Assembly: GCA_964035575.1 (NCBI GenBank)
Contig: OZ037903.1
Coordinates: 1,079,001 to 1,143,000, forward strand
Direction of reading: 5' to 3'
Length of the DNA: 64,000 bases
From: Rhynchopus sp. YZ270_cl-10
Taxonomy: Eukaryota > Euglenozoa > Diplonemea > Diplonemida > Diplonemidae
The notes under the pieces are model-generated. The model ran no database searches, was not told the origin of the DNA, and saw nothing but the letters and a program-made list of their open reading frames with translations. Below are positions 11,401 to 20,930 of the stretch, piece by piece (positions within the stretch are counted from its first letter, which is position 1; each line of letters opens with the position of its first letter). Both the position numbers and the translations under genes were made by a program.

Positions 11401-14400
11401 GCACCCTCTTCGGTGGGCCCGCAGAGGGGGAAGCAAAATTTTTTTGCGAAGGCGAAACACAAAAGCATGTTGGCCGCTTTATCCATCCCTGTTGCAGAAG
11501 AGGTGGAGCCTGGACACGAAGATGACGAAGTGCTGCCACAACCTTCCCCAGTATCCTGCATCTCTGCAACGCCGAAGAATTCAGGGTCTCCTGCGATGAA
11601 ACGCAAAAAATACGGTGTGTTTGATGCAGAAGATAGGGACGAACCGTTGCTGGCATTAGGGGATGACCGAGAAGAGGAGGAGGAGGAGGAAGAGGAGGAG
11701 GGGGAGGAAATTCTCGAGCGTGCCTTCTTCTGTATTAGCGGTAGGAACGTTGTGCGGCGGGTGCTGCGGAGGGTTGTGACGCATCAGGTGTTCGAGGTGG
11801 GGGTGTTGTTGTTGATTCTGGTGTCTACTGTGTTTATCACATTGTGGCGTCCGTTGGAGCCCCCAGACACACCAAACAACCAAATGCTGGATTCCGCGAA
11901 CATCGTGGTGACCGCGCTCTTTGTTCTCGAGGCTGTGTTGAAGATTATCACCTTCGGGTTTGTGATGCACCGTAGCTCCTATTTGAGAAGGGAAAATGCG
12001 TTTGTCTGGAATTTTCTTGATTTTTTCATTGTAGTGACGTCGCTTCTCAGCTTTGTTGGCCCTGATTTGGTGTTTTTCCGGATTCTTCGCGTTCTCCGGC
12101 CCCTCCGCTTTATCAACAGATCAGAAGGGATGCGTACTGTTGTGCATGCATTGGTCGGGTCGCTTCCTGCGGTGGCGAATGTGATGTGCATAACGCTTCT
12201 TGTATGGACAGTCTGCGCGATTATGGGTGTACAGCTGTTTGGAGGCAAATTCTACGCCTGCAGTGAAAGCGCTTGGGGTGACGTTGGGGGTTTGGTGACG
12301 TACCGTGGCGTGGTGTACGACTTATCTCAGAGAAAAGGGTGCTTGGAGTACCCGGGAGCGGAGTACCGTTGGAGCACATATCCGTCAAATTTCGACAACG
12401 CGCCGGAAGCGCTGCTGTCGCTGTTTCATGTGGCAACGGTGGAGGGGTACTCAGACCTGCTGCACCTCGCTATGGATGGTGTTGGGTATGATGAGGCGCC
12501 ACAGAAAAACCACAATGCGTATGTCGCAGTGGCGTTTTTTGTTGTGTTCACCTTCATCGGTTCGTTCTTCGTGAAGAATCTGTTCATCTCTGTGTTGCTG
12601 GACACATACTATGTTGAAGACCGCCGCCGTGCAAAGAAAAGCCTGCTTCTCTCCGACAAACAGAAGAAATGGGTGCAGTCCTACAGAGAAATGCTAAGGG
12701 GAGTGTCGCGACCACCAGAGTTCTTTTATGATACACATTCGCAAACCCCACGCTATGTTGCGAGGAAGGTGGCAGGGTGGAAGCACTTCGAAGTGATGAT
12801 CCAAAGCGTCATCGTACTGAACGTTCTGATCATGGCAACCGAGCATTATGAGCAGACACCGTTTTGGGATATCCTTCAGAACAGCGCGGATATTACCTTT
12901 GTTGCGATATTTACTCTAGAATTTGCGGTGAAGATGATTGCGCATGGTGCCAAGGGGTATTTTGCACAGAGGTGGAACCGCTTCGATTGCTTCATTTTGG
13001 TGCTCTCTTGGGTCGGCTTCATTGTTGTCATGGCAACCTCTGTTAGCGTAGATGTTTCAGTATGGCGGATCTTGCGTTTAGCTCGTCTACTTCGCCTTGT
13101 GAAGTGGGCCAAGGGGATTACCTTGCTCCTGAAGACATTGTATCTGGCGCTACCGCTCATGTTGAATGTTACAGCAATCCTCGCGCTTCTTTATATAGTG
13201 TATGGGGCAATAGGTGTCCGTCTCTTCGGCAGAGCCAGCAGAGGAAGCGGTATCACAGCGAACGCAAACTTTGAGTACTTCACGACAGCGGTTGTGACCC
13301 TCATCAGGGTCTCGACAGGAGAGGGGTGGAACAACCTGATGACCGCATACCGGCGGGATTCCCCGGAGTGCGACGCGCAGTTGGATGGGTGTGTGTCGAC
13401 CCCGGTGGTGGTAATCTATTTTGTGTCCTTTATTGTGGCGTCTGGGGTATGTTTTTTTCGCATTTCTTTATGGTGACTAAGCGCGAGAGGCTTAGGATCA
13501 TCTTATAAACTTTTCTTTATTTTCGCAAACGCATTCTGCACAATGCCATAACACATCTTCTCACAGTTTGTCCTGCTGAACCTATTCATCGCAGTGATCC
13601 TTGATGCCTTCCAAGAGGTCGTCCAAGAAGCCCGCTTCGAAGGTGAGCTACGCAAAGCCGACATGAAAGGCTTCAAATCCGCATGGAAACGGAAGGACCC
13701 GAAACAGACGTTCCGAATGAACGCAGCGGACCTGCCGGAACTGCTTCGTGAGATCGGACCTCCGATGGGTGTCAACAAGGACACAGAGATGCACCATGTG
13801 TGGGATGAAGTTTCCGAGCTCGACCTCTATGTATGTACCCCTCTGAACAACTGCATGATGCAGATTAAACAGTTGAAAGTGGAGATTGTCACAACCGAGA
13901 CAACTACACTTATCACATTTATAAAAAAACAAATAAAAGCTACTTTCCAGAGTTGAGGACGACTTCCGTCTATATCTTTTTAGTACAATAGCCTTCGGGC
14001 GACATTGAGTACAGATCCTGCACTAGCAGGTGATTGTCGACACAACAAAAACACCCAAACACCAAACAGGCCACAAACGGCTTCGTCGACATGCAGCCTC
14101 TCCTACAAGCATTGTTCTCGCGTCTCCACGGCACCTTGGAGGACCTAAGGCTGCCAGACGTGATTGTCCAGACTGTGGCTATTAAGGTATGTCACCTAGC
14201 TTGCGTGCCTCTGTCATTGCGTTCTTAACAGGCGGATGTGAGGTTTCAAGCACGGCAACGTGAGGAGCGATACAAGGAGCAGGGCTTCACGAAGATACCT
14301 ATTCATGCGATTGTAGGGCTGGTGAAGGCGCAGGCCAGCGTCCGGGGCATGCTTGTTCGGAATAAGATCCGCAAGAACTACTTCAGCCAGAAGACAAAGC

Positions 14401-14489
14401 ACGTCTTCCGCTTCGAAACCAACAGCAGCAACAGCGCTCCATCTGACGAGTCGCTCTCCTCTCAAATCGTCCTTCCAGTGTTAGAATGA
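8464..14489 (+). CDS. Voltage-gated calcium channel alpha-1 subunit, four-domain
   Basis: Exons 8464-13446, 13567-13830, 14070-14186 and 14232-14489, all introns phase 0; 1,873 residues. Four six-helix repeats are clear, each with an Arg/Lys-rich S4 (for example RILRVLRPLRF in III and WRILRLARLLRLVKW in IV). The pore filter residues are TLEGW (E385), TGENW (E776), TVEGY (E1327) and TGEGW (E1620). An EEEE ring is the established mark of calcium-selective channels. Intron 1 falls just before S6 of repeat IV; splicing gives FVLLNLFIAVILDAF. The C-tail has the Cav-type EF-hand-like region (DPKQT ... PELLREIGPPMG) and an IQ-like motif (about 1815-1836). Oddities are a possible Tudor/SH3-like segment in the I-II linker (about 490-575) and an acidic Glu run at 11673-11709. 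The likely role is plasma or flagellar membrane calcium entry. Confidence 0.93.
13472..13524 (+). repeat. Family A stem-loop inside intron 1 of the channel gene
   Basis: GGTGACTAAGC, loop GCGAGAG, GCTTAGGATCA, then CTTATAAAC and a T-rich tail. The host intron is 120 nt, against 44-62 nt for element-free introns in this window. Confidence 0.8.
13872..14041 (+). repeat. Two dispersed structured elements inside intron 2 of the channel gene (family I and a companion)
   Basis: 13872-13912 (GTGGAGATTG, then CAACTACACT) recurs at about 55118-55178. 13991-14041 is family I: CGACA pairs with TGTCG and encloses the hairpin CCTGCactaGCAGG. At 55 kb the same two boxes occur in the opposite order, so they are separate units. 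The intron is 239 nt. Confidence 0.65.
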
Positions 14490-14514
14490 TGGGCACAACG
14501 TTTTTTTTTTTTCA

Positions 14515-14546
14515 TTTTTTGAGAAATTTCCCCATTTCTCAAAAAA
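14515..14546 (+). terminator. Hairpin after the channel gene stop codon
   Basis: A 13-bp perfect stem (TTTTTTGAGAAAT pairing with ATTTCTCAAAAAA, loop ttcccc) begins 25 nt after the stop. It may be a 3'-end processing structure; that role is inference. Confidence 0.4.
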
Positions 14547-15068
14547 AAAATAGGTGGGATGAAAATGGGCATTTTTATGGGAGCAGAAACCTGTTCTCAA
14601 AACTAGTATATAAAAGAAACTCTTGTTCAAAGAGGTTGTGCGTTTTTTGTTTTTGTTTTTGTTTTTGTTCCAATTTTCGTTTTCTAGTACCTCTGCTGGA
14701 GAGACGTTTCGTATCTTGTGTGTACTTTTTTTTTGGGGGATGTAGTGAGGTCTGGACAACATTTTCCATACGAAAACCTCTTGAAACGAAACCATGCAAA
14801 ACCACAAACAAACAACTATTACGGAACCACCCCTTTTTGCATGGTACCCCAGCAACAATTCTATGATATTGTGAGTTTTTCGTCCGGCGTCTTTTTTTTT
14901 TCTCGTTTTTTTTCAATCCGTATTTTTTTTGTGGCCAAGTGTCGCAACTCTTATATTCGTATCGTACGCTTGGTATAGGTGCCCGTATTGTGTATCGTGA
15001 AGCAATGTTGTGTGAGTGCCCATGATGGCCCCATTACTTCATTGCCTTCACCTGTTTTGTTAGGGTGT

Positions 15069-15168
15069 GGTGTGTATGAGAGACCCATTCATTTTTCATG
15101 TTTTTTTCCCCTTCTTTGCACAGAGCCTGCATCCCAAAGGTATCTCCACGTTATCAACTTTACCTTTT
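15069..15168 (+). repeat. Family C-like and family B-like stem-loops
   Basis: 15069-15110 (TGTGTATGAGAGACCCATTCA) is a weak family C copy. 15126-15168 (GCCTGCATCCCAAAGG, then ATCAACTTT) is a diverged family B copy. Confidence 0.45.
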
Positions 15169-15591
15169 GCGTGCATTGTGGAAAAGCATCGTTTTGAACG
15201 ACAAAAATGCCTTATTTTGAACGACAAAAAATTGCGGCATTTTTAATACATTTTTTCGGGAAAAAGACGGCCTCATCGTTTTTGGGGGTTTTCCACAATT
15301 GTTTCTCGGGGCAGCTTGCTAGAGTTGGTGTCAACATGCCAACTTCAATTGTTTAGTGAGTTCTTTTTGGTTAGCATCTTAAAAAAAATCATACACCAAA
15401 TTCACAGTGACAGGCCTTTTTTTTCCCCCTGCTTTTTTTTTGCTTGCTTTCTCATACAAAGTCTTGTGTACAAGCGTGGACATATTATTATCAACTTTCC
15501 TGTGTTTGTTAGAGTTTTTTTTGAATGGGTGCGGGGGGTTCAGAGGCGTTAGTGGTTTTGCCGAAAAAGGAAAAGATCAAAGCAGATCTAT

Positions 15592-15670
15592 GTCCGCGTG
15601 CTTTCATCGGATGGCTGGCATCGTGCAGTCGGTCAGAGGTGTGCCTGTATCAGTAACTAATCTCTCTTTG
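15592..15670 (+). repeat. Family H repeat, copy 1
   Basis: GTGCTTTCATC-GGATGGCTGGCATCGT, then GTCAGAGGTGTGCC and a TATCA box. The same order of blocks recurs at 16392, 36179 and, shortened, at 55480. Confidence 0.55.
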
Positions 15671-15842
15671 CTGAGTGTGGTGTTGGCAGGTAAGGACAGT
15701 TGTTATTAGGTGAACCCTGTGTTCTTTTCTAAAAGGAAAAAAAAATAAATGTGGTGTGACTGAATAAGGGGGCGCAAAAAGTGCGCAAGAAGTGCGAATC
15801 ACCCTCCTTCAGACACCCCAATATGGGCGGTAGTAAAGAACT

Positions 15843-15888
15843 GTGTGTGCCTGAGAGGTACATTCGTGTTACCAAGTTTTCTTTCATT
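15843..15888 (+). repeat. Family C stem-loop
   Basis: TGTGTGC, loop CTGAGAG, GTACATTC, then ACCAAGTTTTC. The inner stem pairs through a G-U wobble where other copies have G-C or A-U. Confidence 0.55.
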
Positions 15889-16391
15889 TTGCGTGTTCAT
15901 TGTTCTCTCAAAATACCACGTTCCAAATTTGTGATGTATTTTGTTCTCGATGTATGTTTTCTTCCCATGAAAAAAAGGCTCATTGTCCACGCTTTCTTTC
16001 ATGAGTCAAAAAAAGGCTTGTTGTCTTCTTTCCTTATTTGTTCAGTATTTTTTTTTTCATTTCATTTCTCTTAGTGGTTTTCACAATTTTCTTTTTGTTG
16101 CGGTTATGTATTTGGAAGGTTTGCACCGATTTTTTTTTTGACCCTTTTTTCTAGTTGGGTTGTGGTTTTGTTTCTGTGAAAAAGAGAAGCCTGATATGAT
16201 ATTTTCTAGGGGATGTTAACCTCGTTGGGGGTTAAATCCATTTTCCCCCTTTATAGGTGATGTTCTGGGAGAAGTGTTCCTACAACTATGTGCCGTATTT
16301 CAACACAGTGACAATGTTTTCAGTTAGCTTTGTGTCTCTTTTTGTTCACATTTATTATGGGTACGGGAAAGTCATAGGTTTCCTTTTTACA

Positions 16392-16492
16392 TCTACTGTT
16401 GTAGCCCGCAGGGTACTTTGTGCTTTCATCCGGATGGCTGATCGTACGTAGGTCAGTCGGAGGTGCCTGCATCAACCACAGTTTATTATGGT
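16392..16492 (+). repeat. Family H repeat, copy 2
   Basis: Blocks: TGTTGTAGCCCGCAGGGTA, TGTGCTTTCATCCGGATGGC, GGTCAGTCGGAGGTGCCTGC, ATCAAC. The centre contains the palindrome ATCCGGAT. Confidence 0.6.
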
Positions 16493-16933
16493 ATAGTTGT
16501 ATCTGCCATGCACCTATATAAGGGAGGGGGTCTTACTTTAAACACCTCTGGTGGCGTAGCGTTCTTTTGTGTCAAATCTAACAGTTTGACCCTCTCTGAG
16601 AGGGGGGCGGAACAGCTGGTGTCGCTCCTTAGCGTTGTGCACAGAACAACTGACAAAAAAAAAGAGGTGTTCTAGTTGCCTTCCCGTTTGTGCAAAATAT
16701 ATTAAAATCTTTATACCAATTGAGGTGTAAAGTGAGTGTCGATAACAAAAAAAAGACAAACATACGCATAACCCAAACGTGCCGAACGAGAATTGAAAGA
16801 ATGAAAACTCCCCCCTTTTTTTCTTCTCACAGTACCGCCCTAATAAAACATATTTCTTGAGACTCAGATACCAACCTCAAAATGGATGTAGTACTGCATG
16901 GGGTCCACCCCGGTGCACCCGTCAATGTACCAA

Positions 16934-16990
16934 GGTACACTGTTCACGAGAGGGGGGGGTTTTTTTTTTTGTATTTCAAATCAACTTCAT
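16934..16990 (+). repeat. Family G stem-loop
   Basis: GGTACACTGTTC, ACGAGAG, then a G run and T run replacing the usual GGCTT, followed by TGTATTTCAA and ATCAACTTC. The copy is interrupted by homopolymer growth. Confidence 0.5.
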
Positions 16991-17017
16991 TTGATTAACG
17001 GACACTCACCCCACCTC

Positions 17018-17065
17018 TGCATCATGAACTCGACCGAGCTGCGTTTCTTATGTTTCAACTGACGA
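17018..17065 (+). repeat. Family F stem-loop
   Basis: GCATCATGAACTCGACCGAGC then TGCGTTT and TGTTTCAACTGACG. It is diverged from the other three family F copies at 19681, 35820 and 63485. Confidence 0.5.
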
Positions 17066-17266
17066 CGCTCACCTCTCCCCTCCAACCCCACTCCATACCC
17101 CACCCACTTTCCCCATTTTCCAGAAAAGCAAAACACTCTTTTACACGAATTTCCCACCTCCTCTCTAGCCCCTTTCTATTGGGAATTCACTGTTTACTTT
17201 TCCCCGAAGATTGTTTAGGGTAGTATTTACCCCTTTAGGACCCTACCACTACACAAAGACTGCCTG

Positions 17267-18038
17267 ATGTCGAGCACACACTCCACCCCCTCCGACAACA
17301 GCCTCTCGCTGTCTACCGTACCACTCTCTTTGGCGGACAGATGTGCGAGCATGCAGCAGCTGTACCTCACTACGCCGGGACAGCTGCAACGTGCGGAGGA
17401 CACTGTGGAACGTGCCCGCGCTGCGTGGACGAAGCTGCCGAAGAACTTTGACCCTTCCCTGACAGGATCGGTCCTCCACTTCGAAGAGGTTCTCAAGGTA
17501 TCCACCCCGCCCCCTTCATGGTGGCAGTATTGTGATAGGAGCCCATTGGAATACGCAAAATACATCAAAATACATCACAATACGTATTTTGATGTATTTT
17601 GCGTATTCCAATGGGCTCCCATCACAATACTGCCACCATTATCTCCCCCTCTCCCCTCCCTCTCCACCCCTCTTTCCAAACCCAAACCAACAGTACCACA
17701 ACCGTAAACGCGGTATGGCAAAGCGCTTCTTGGTAGTGACCCTCAAAGGCATCCACATCTACTCAAGCGATGGGAAGGCCAAACGTTTTATCTCTCACGC
17801 CGACGCAGACCGACTGTACGTAGAAGAGAAGCTGGGCTGTGTCGTCGCATTCCACTGCAAGCGCAAAGAGCCGCTGAAGCTGAAGCTGCTCCGTCCCGCA
17901 GGCGAAGGGCTTGAAAAGGTTCTCGAAGCAGCAGGTTTGGTCCAGATGGGAAAACCTATCCCAGTCGATCACGTCTCTCTCGACCGTCTTGAACGTCGCC
18001 TCCGCTGCTCAAAAAAAGCGAAGAAAAGGCAACACTAA
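17267..18038 (+). CDS. Small protein with PH-like (myosin-I TH1-like) domain
   Basis: Exons 17267-17497 and 17694-18038, phase 0, 191 residues. The N-terminal 77 residues end FEEVLK; the second exon opens YHNRKRGMAKRFLVVTLKGI, then a beta-rich stretch and a basic tail (SKKAKKRQH). The block EVLKY followed by a basic turn and a hydrophobic strand resembles PH-like or TH1 lipid-binding modules. The gene at 24647 has the same block with an intron at the same point, so the two are probably diverged paralogues. The 196-nt intron carries a 122-bp fold-back element, and its donor is GTATCC. A membrane or cytoskeletal adaptor role is inference only. Confidence 0.7.
17518..17639. mobile_element. Fold-back MITE in intron 1 of the PH-like gene
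   Basis: Near-perfect inverted repeat with arms of about 55 nt; outer ends ATGGTGGCAGTATTGTGAT and ATCACAATACTGCCACCAT. It is followed by TA on the right; the left flank reads TC. A second copy, full of later insertions, lies at 36827-37189. Confidence 0.85.
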
Positions 18039-18054
18039 AAATTCAACAATTTTT
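18037..18054 (+). terminator. Hairpin overlapping the stop codon of the PH-like gene
   Basis: AAAAATT, loop CAAC, AATTTTT; the left arm begins within the TAA stop. It is short and AT-only, so it could be chance. Confidence 0.3.
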
Positions 18055-18530
18055 GAAGAGAACAAAAAAGAGATTTTTTATAATCTCTGTATCAAATTTT
18101 ATCCCATCTGGAGTTGGTTTTTTGAGGCAGCAGTCACGTAAAACCTTGCTCTTTGTTTTCTTTCCTTCTTTTCTGGTGTTTTGCATCCCTTTGGATTTTT
18201 CCGGAGAGATGCGCACAACATTTCTTGTCTATTTTTTTTGTTTTGTTTATTTGTTTTGTATCAGAGACCACACACCTCAACGCTTTATTATTCACTGGTA
18301 GTGGTCTTTTGAATTTCTGATTTTCTTTGTTCATTCTTTTTAAAAAACCTTCTCACATTTTGTAAACCCTTTTTATGCATTTCTTTCTGTTCTGTTGAGC
18401 ACCAAGACTTCTTTTGACCTCTGAGGAAAAGAAGAAGTTCTTATTAGAATAATCGAACGCAAACTGAAAGAAAACCGGGTGTAGAGAGTTGGGAGGAGTA
18501 TTTTTGCATCGCGCTAAAAAACTAAAATAA

Positions 18531-18665
18531 TATAGTGCAGCACACTCGTCTAGGGTGGCTACACTTTAACACGGTGGCCTGACGAACCCTATTTTGGGCT
18601 GCCCCACTACGAACGTACCTTGAGGGTTCGTACAGGCCACCGTGAATACAACCAAGTTTTCAAAA
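18531..18665 (+). repeat. Family D repeat interrupted by a hairpin insertion
   Basis: AGTGCAGCACACTC, TAGGGTGGCTACACT, then an insert (18570-18644), then AATACAACCAAGTTTTCAA. Uninterrupted copies are at 21617 and 62970. Confidence 0.75.
18570..18644. mobile_element. 75-bp hairpin insertion within family D
   Basis: Arms CACGGTGGCCTGACGAACCCT (18570-18590) and its reverse complement (18623-18644, one extra base) enclose a 32-nt loop. Only the arms are palindromic. No exact target duplication is evident. Confidence 0.7.
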
Positions 18666-18683
18666 TTAAAAAACGGTCTCATA

Positions 18684-18740
18684 GACCTTCGGACATTGAA
18701 GACAGAACCCATATCTTGGTGGAGTCATTGTCGATGTAAT
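18684..18740 (+). repeat. Family I element, copy 2
   Basis: CCTTCGGACATTG, then ACAGAACCC, a short hairpin region and CATTGTCGA. GGACA pairs with TGTC at the outer ends. Confidence 0.55.
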
Positions 18741-19094
18741 AAAACAAAATGAAAATTTCAAAAAAAAGAAGGAAAAAGGGAAAACGGCACAAACCTATCA
18801 CCTTTAAGGTGTTTGCGGTTTGATTGTAGACAAAAAACAAAATAATAAACTTCCCAAACTTCCAAAACTAACCTCAAAAAAAAAAAAAAAATCTTGATCA
18901 GTATTCTTCTTTCCATGATAGCGCCGTCTTGGGCCTCTCAAATGAGTTTTTTTTTTTTTATATTCCTACGAAGCTCGCTTTAAAGGAGAAATAGTATTAC
19001 CGGGATACAGTCGCCAATCATCCTTCTAGAGGATTGTGCAATCAACGAAAACAACTTTACCTACCGATCCTACTGTTTTCCCTCTCCCTTTTGT

Positions 19095-19561
19095 AATACC
19101 GTCTTTTGAAAAAATATGGACCAGAAATAACATGGACCAGAATAATGATGGACCAGAACAATTATGGACCTTTTGGGATTTTTTTTTTTTTTTATGGACC
19201 TATTTTTCTGGTCCGACACATGTGTGGGGTTTTTTTGTACTTGTCCAGAATTTTGACGACCGCTTGTGTGGGGAGAAAGCTCGGAATGGGTCTACCGGGC
19301 CCACATATAAGCCGAGATGCCCCGCCAACGTGCGATACCGAAAGCTCGGAATGGGTCTACCGGGCCACATATAAGCCGAGATGCCCCGCCAACGTGCGGT
19401 ACCGAAAGCTCGGAATGGGTCTGAAAATGGACAAGTTCAAAAAAAAAGCCTAACACAGATGGACCAGAAATAACATGGACCAGAACAATGATGGACTTTT
19501 TGGGATTTGTTTTTTTTATGGACCTATTTTTCTGGTCCATAATTTTTCAAAAGACGGTATT
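19095..19561. mobile_element. Inverted-repeat element with internal minisatellite
   Basis: Ends AATACCGTCTTTTGAAAAA and TTTTTCAAAAGACGGTATT, followed inwards by ATGGACCAG blocks that occur several times. Terminal repeat of about 29 bp with one or two mismatches. No gene inside; no clear target duplication. Confidence 0.75.
19276..19421 (+). repeat. Tandem repeat, about 65-nt unit, 2.3 copies
   Basis: Units at 19276-19340, 19341-19404 and a partial 19405-19421, each starting AAAGCTCGGAATGGGTCT. Units 1 and 2 differ by one missing C and one A/G change. It lies wholly inside the inverted-repeat element. Confidence 0.85.
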
Positions 19562-19630
19562 TTCTTTTTGGATGTATCATCCTTTGCACTTTCTGTTCTT
19601 TGATTGGAAAGTGCATGAAACTATTTTAAA

Positions 19631-19679
19631 GATGTGTGTGCACGAGAGGCACATTCATCTTATAAATTTTCTTCTTTTT
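19631..19679 (+). repeat. Family C stem-loop, reference copy
   Basis: GATGTGTGTGC, loop ACGAGAG, GCACATTCATC, then TTATAAATTTTCTTC. Outer GATG/CATC and inner TGTGC/GCACA stems are separated by a small internal loop. Confidence 0.75.
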
Positions 19680-19680
19680 T

Positions 19681-19730
19681 TTGCATGAGCTCGACTGAGA
19701 TGCGTTTTATCATGTTTCAACTACTCTTTT
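19681..19730 (+). repeat. Family F stem-loop, copy 2
   Basis: TGCATGAGCTCGACTGAGA then TGCGTTTT and TGTTTCAACTACTC. GCAT/ATGC is the outer stem. It directly follows a family C copy. Confidence 0.65.
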
Positions 19731-19984
19731 TTTTTTTTTTTGCTTCTTTCTTGAAGGTGACTGTACTAAGGATCATCTCAACATCTTTTTTTTTTTTTTT
19801 ATTGTCAGCCCATATAATCCGTACCAACGAGGATAATGCTATTTTTAAGAGGTAAATTTTACTGGCTGTAACCTCACGGACTTTTATTAATGGGTACATG
19901 AAACTTTCTTTTCCAAAAAAAAACATAAAAAAACGAGTCACGTCACTATCAGAAACAAACAATCCACATAAAGTAAAAAAAAAA

Positions 19985-20057
19985 AGTTTGGGTACATTTA
20001 GTGCACCCTATTATACCATCTATTCAGTAGAATAGTTAGTATATGAAACAATTTTTT
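19985..20057 (+). repeat. Family J repeat, copy 2
   Basis: Same order as 7711-7790, with GTGCACCC in place of GTGTACC and a short deletion. The CTATTC/GAATAG hairpin is preserved. Confidence 0.7.
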
Positions 20058-20205
20058 TGCACAAAAGTGGTGATTTCGGAAGTCGGTCAACGAGATGTCG
20101 GCGACCTGTCAATATCAGGGAGGTGTGTATAAAGTCCCTGTGTCAGCGACCTGTCAATATCGACCCCTCCCGGAGCACCAAAAATGCTATCATTCTGCGA
20201 CTAAC

Positions 20206-20300
20206 TACAGTAGTCCAAATAACTTGGCGTCCAAAAATAAGGTTTTGCGGATTTGGGTTATCGCCTTTTTAGACGCCAAAACCATATCTGGACCACTGTA
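20206..20300. mobile_element. TA-flanked fold-back element (mariner/pogo-like ends)
   Basis: TA, then CAGTAGTCCA ... TTGGCGTC on the left; GACGCCAA ... TGGACCACTG and TA on the right. Ends match at 9 of 10 bases and again in the inner block. CAGT ends with a TA duplication are typical of Tc1/mariner/pogo relatives. Confidence 0.6.
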
Positions 20301-20733
20301 CATGGAACACCTCAGTAGGAGACCGTGCGCATATCGCAGCTGTCCTCCCTTCACAACTCCCTTTCTCTTTCGTTTGTCATATGAGAGTACGGTATACCAT
20401 GTTTCAAGTTCCCCTTTCTGTGCCTGCATTCTGTCGAAGTGGTAAAAGGAAGAAAAACGCCTTCTTTCCCCTGATCACCCCCACCTCATGCTCCGTTGCA
20501 CGTTTTTTCTTCTTTACATTTACTTAAACGACGTGCGACGCGAAATGGCTTGAAGGAGCGAAACAAAAAGTGTTCGGGATAAATTTTTCTAAATTCCACG
20601 TTCTTTTCTGCTTTTTGCTGATAAAAAAGAAATGTGGTAACTACCCAACACACTCTTTCTCTTGGTCGTAGATGTGCATCCTTTGCTTGCACATTGAGGT
20701 AATATGCATCTTTTGCGCGAACTTTTCTGATAA

Positions 20734-20787
20734 GGTGACTAAGCACGAGAGGCTTAGGATCATCTTATAAACTTTTCTTTCTTTTCG
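20734..20787 (+). repeat. Family A stem-loop, reference copy
   Basis: GGTGACTAAGC, ACGAGAG, GCTTAGGATCATC, then TTATAAACTTTTCTTTC. Inner CTAAGC/GCTTAG and outer TGA/TCA stems have a 2-nt GA bulge. Confidence 0.8.
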
Positions 20788-20887
20788 TTGTATGCCATTC
20801 TGGTGCATTGCTTCTGTAGAAGCGTTTTTTTTGCCCTATAAAAACTTCTCCTCCTTTAAGATGTAAGACACATGATATCTCAAGTTT

Positions 20888-20930
20888 TTGATGTACACGA
20901 GAGGTACATTACAGCTGTCAAAATTTTTCT
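20888..20930 (+). repeat. Family C stem-loop with changed inner stem
   Basis: ATGTAC, ACGAGAG, GTACAT gives a perfect 6-bp inner stem. The G-C pair of other copies (TGTGC/GCACA) is here A-T (TGTAC/GTACA), a compensatory change. Tail CAAAATTTTTC. Confidence 0.65.

Larger units (their letters stand above)
14490..17266 (+). other. Gene-free spacer with stem-loop repeats
   Basis: AT-rich, with no supported gene. It contains family B (15126-15168), C, G, F and H copies and a possible small element with 10-bp ends TTGTGGAAAA/TTTTCCACAA at 15176-15299. That element encloses a direct repeat TTTTGAACGACAAAAA. Confidence 0.6.

Noticed and set aside
13913-14015. An extra small exon inside the 239-nt channel intron
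   Set aside because: AG dinucleotides exist, but joining 13830 directly to 14070 gives ELDLYATNGFVDMQPLLQAL, the expected Cav C-tail pattern, and the interval is explained by dispersed elements.
19036-19453. Overlapping plus-strand frames of about 115 codons
   Set aside because: They run through the minisatellite and TIR element; their repeats mirror the DNA repeat and have no coding character.
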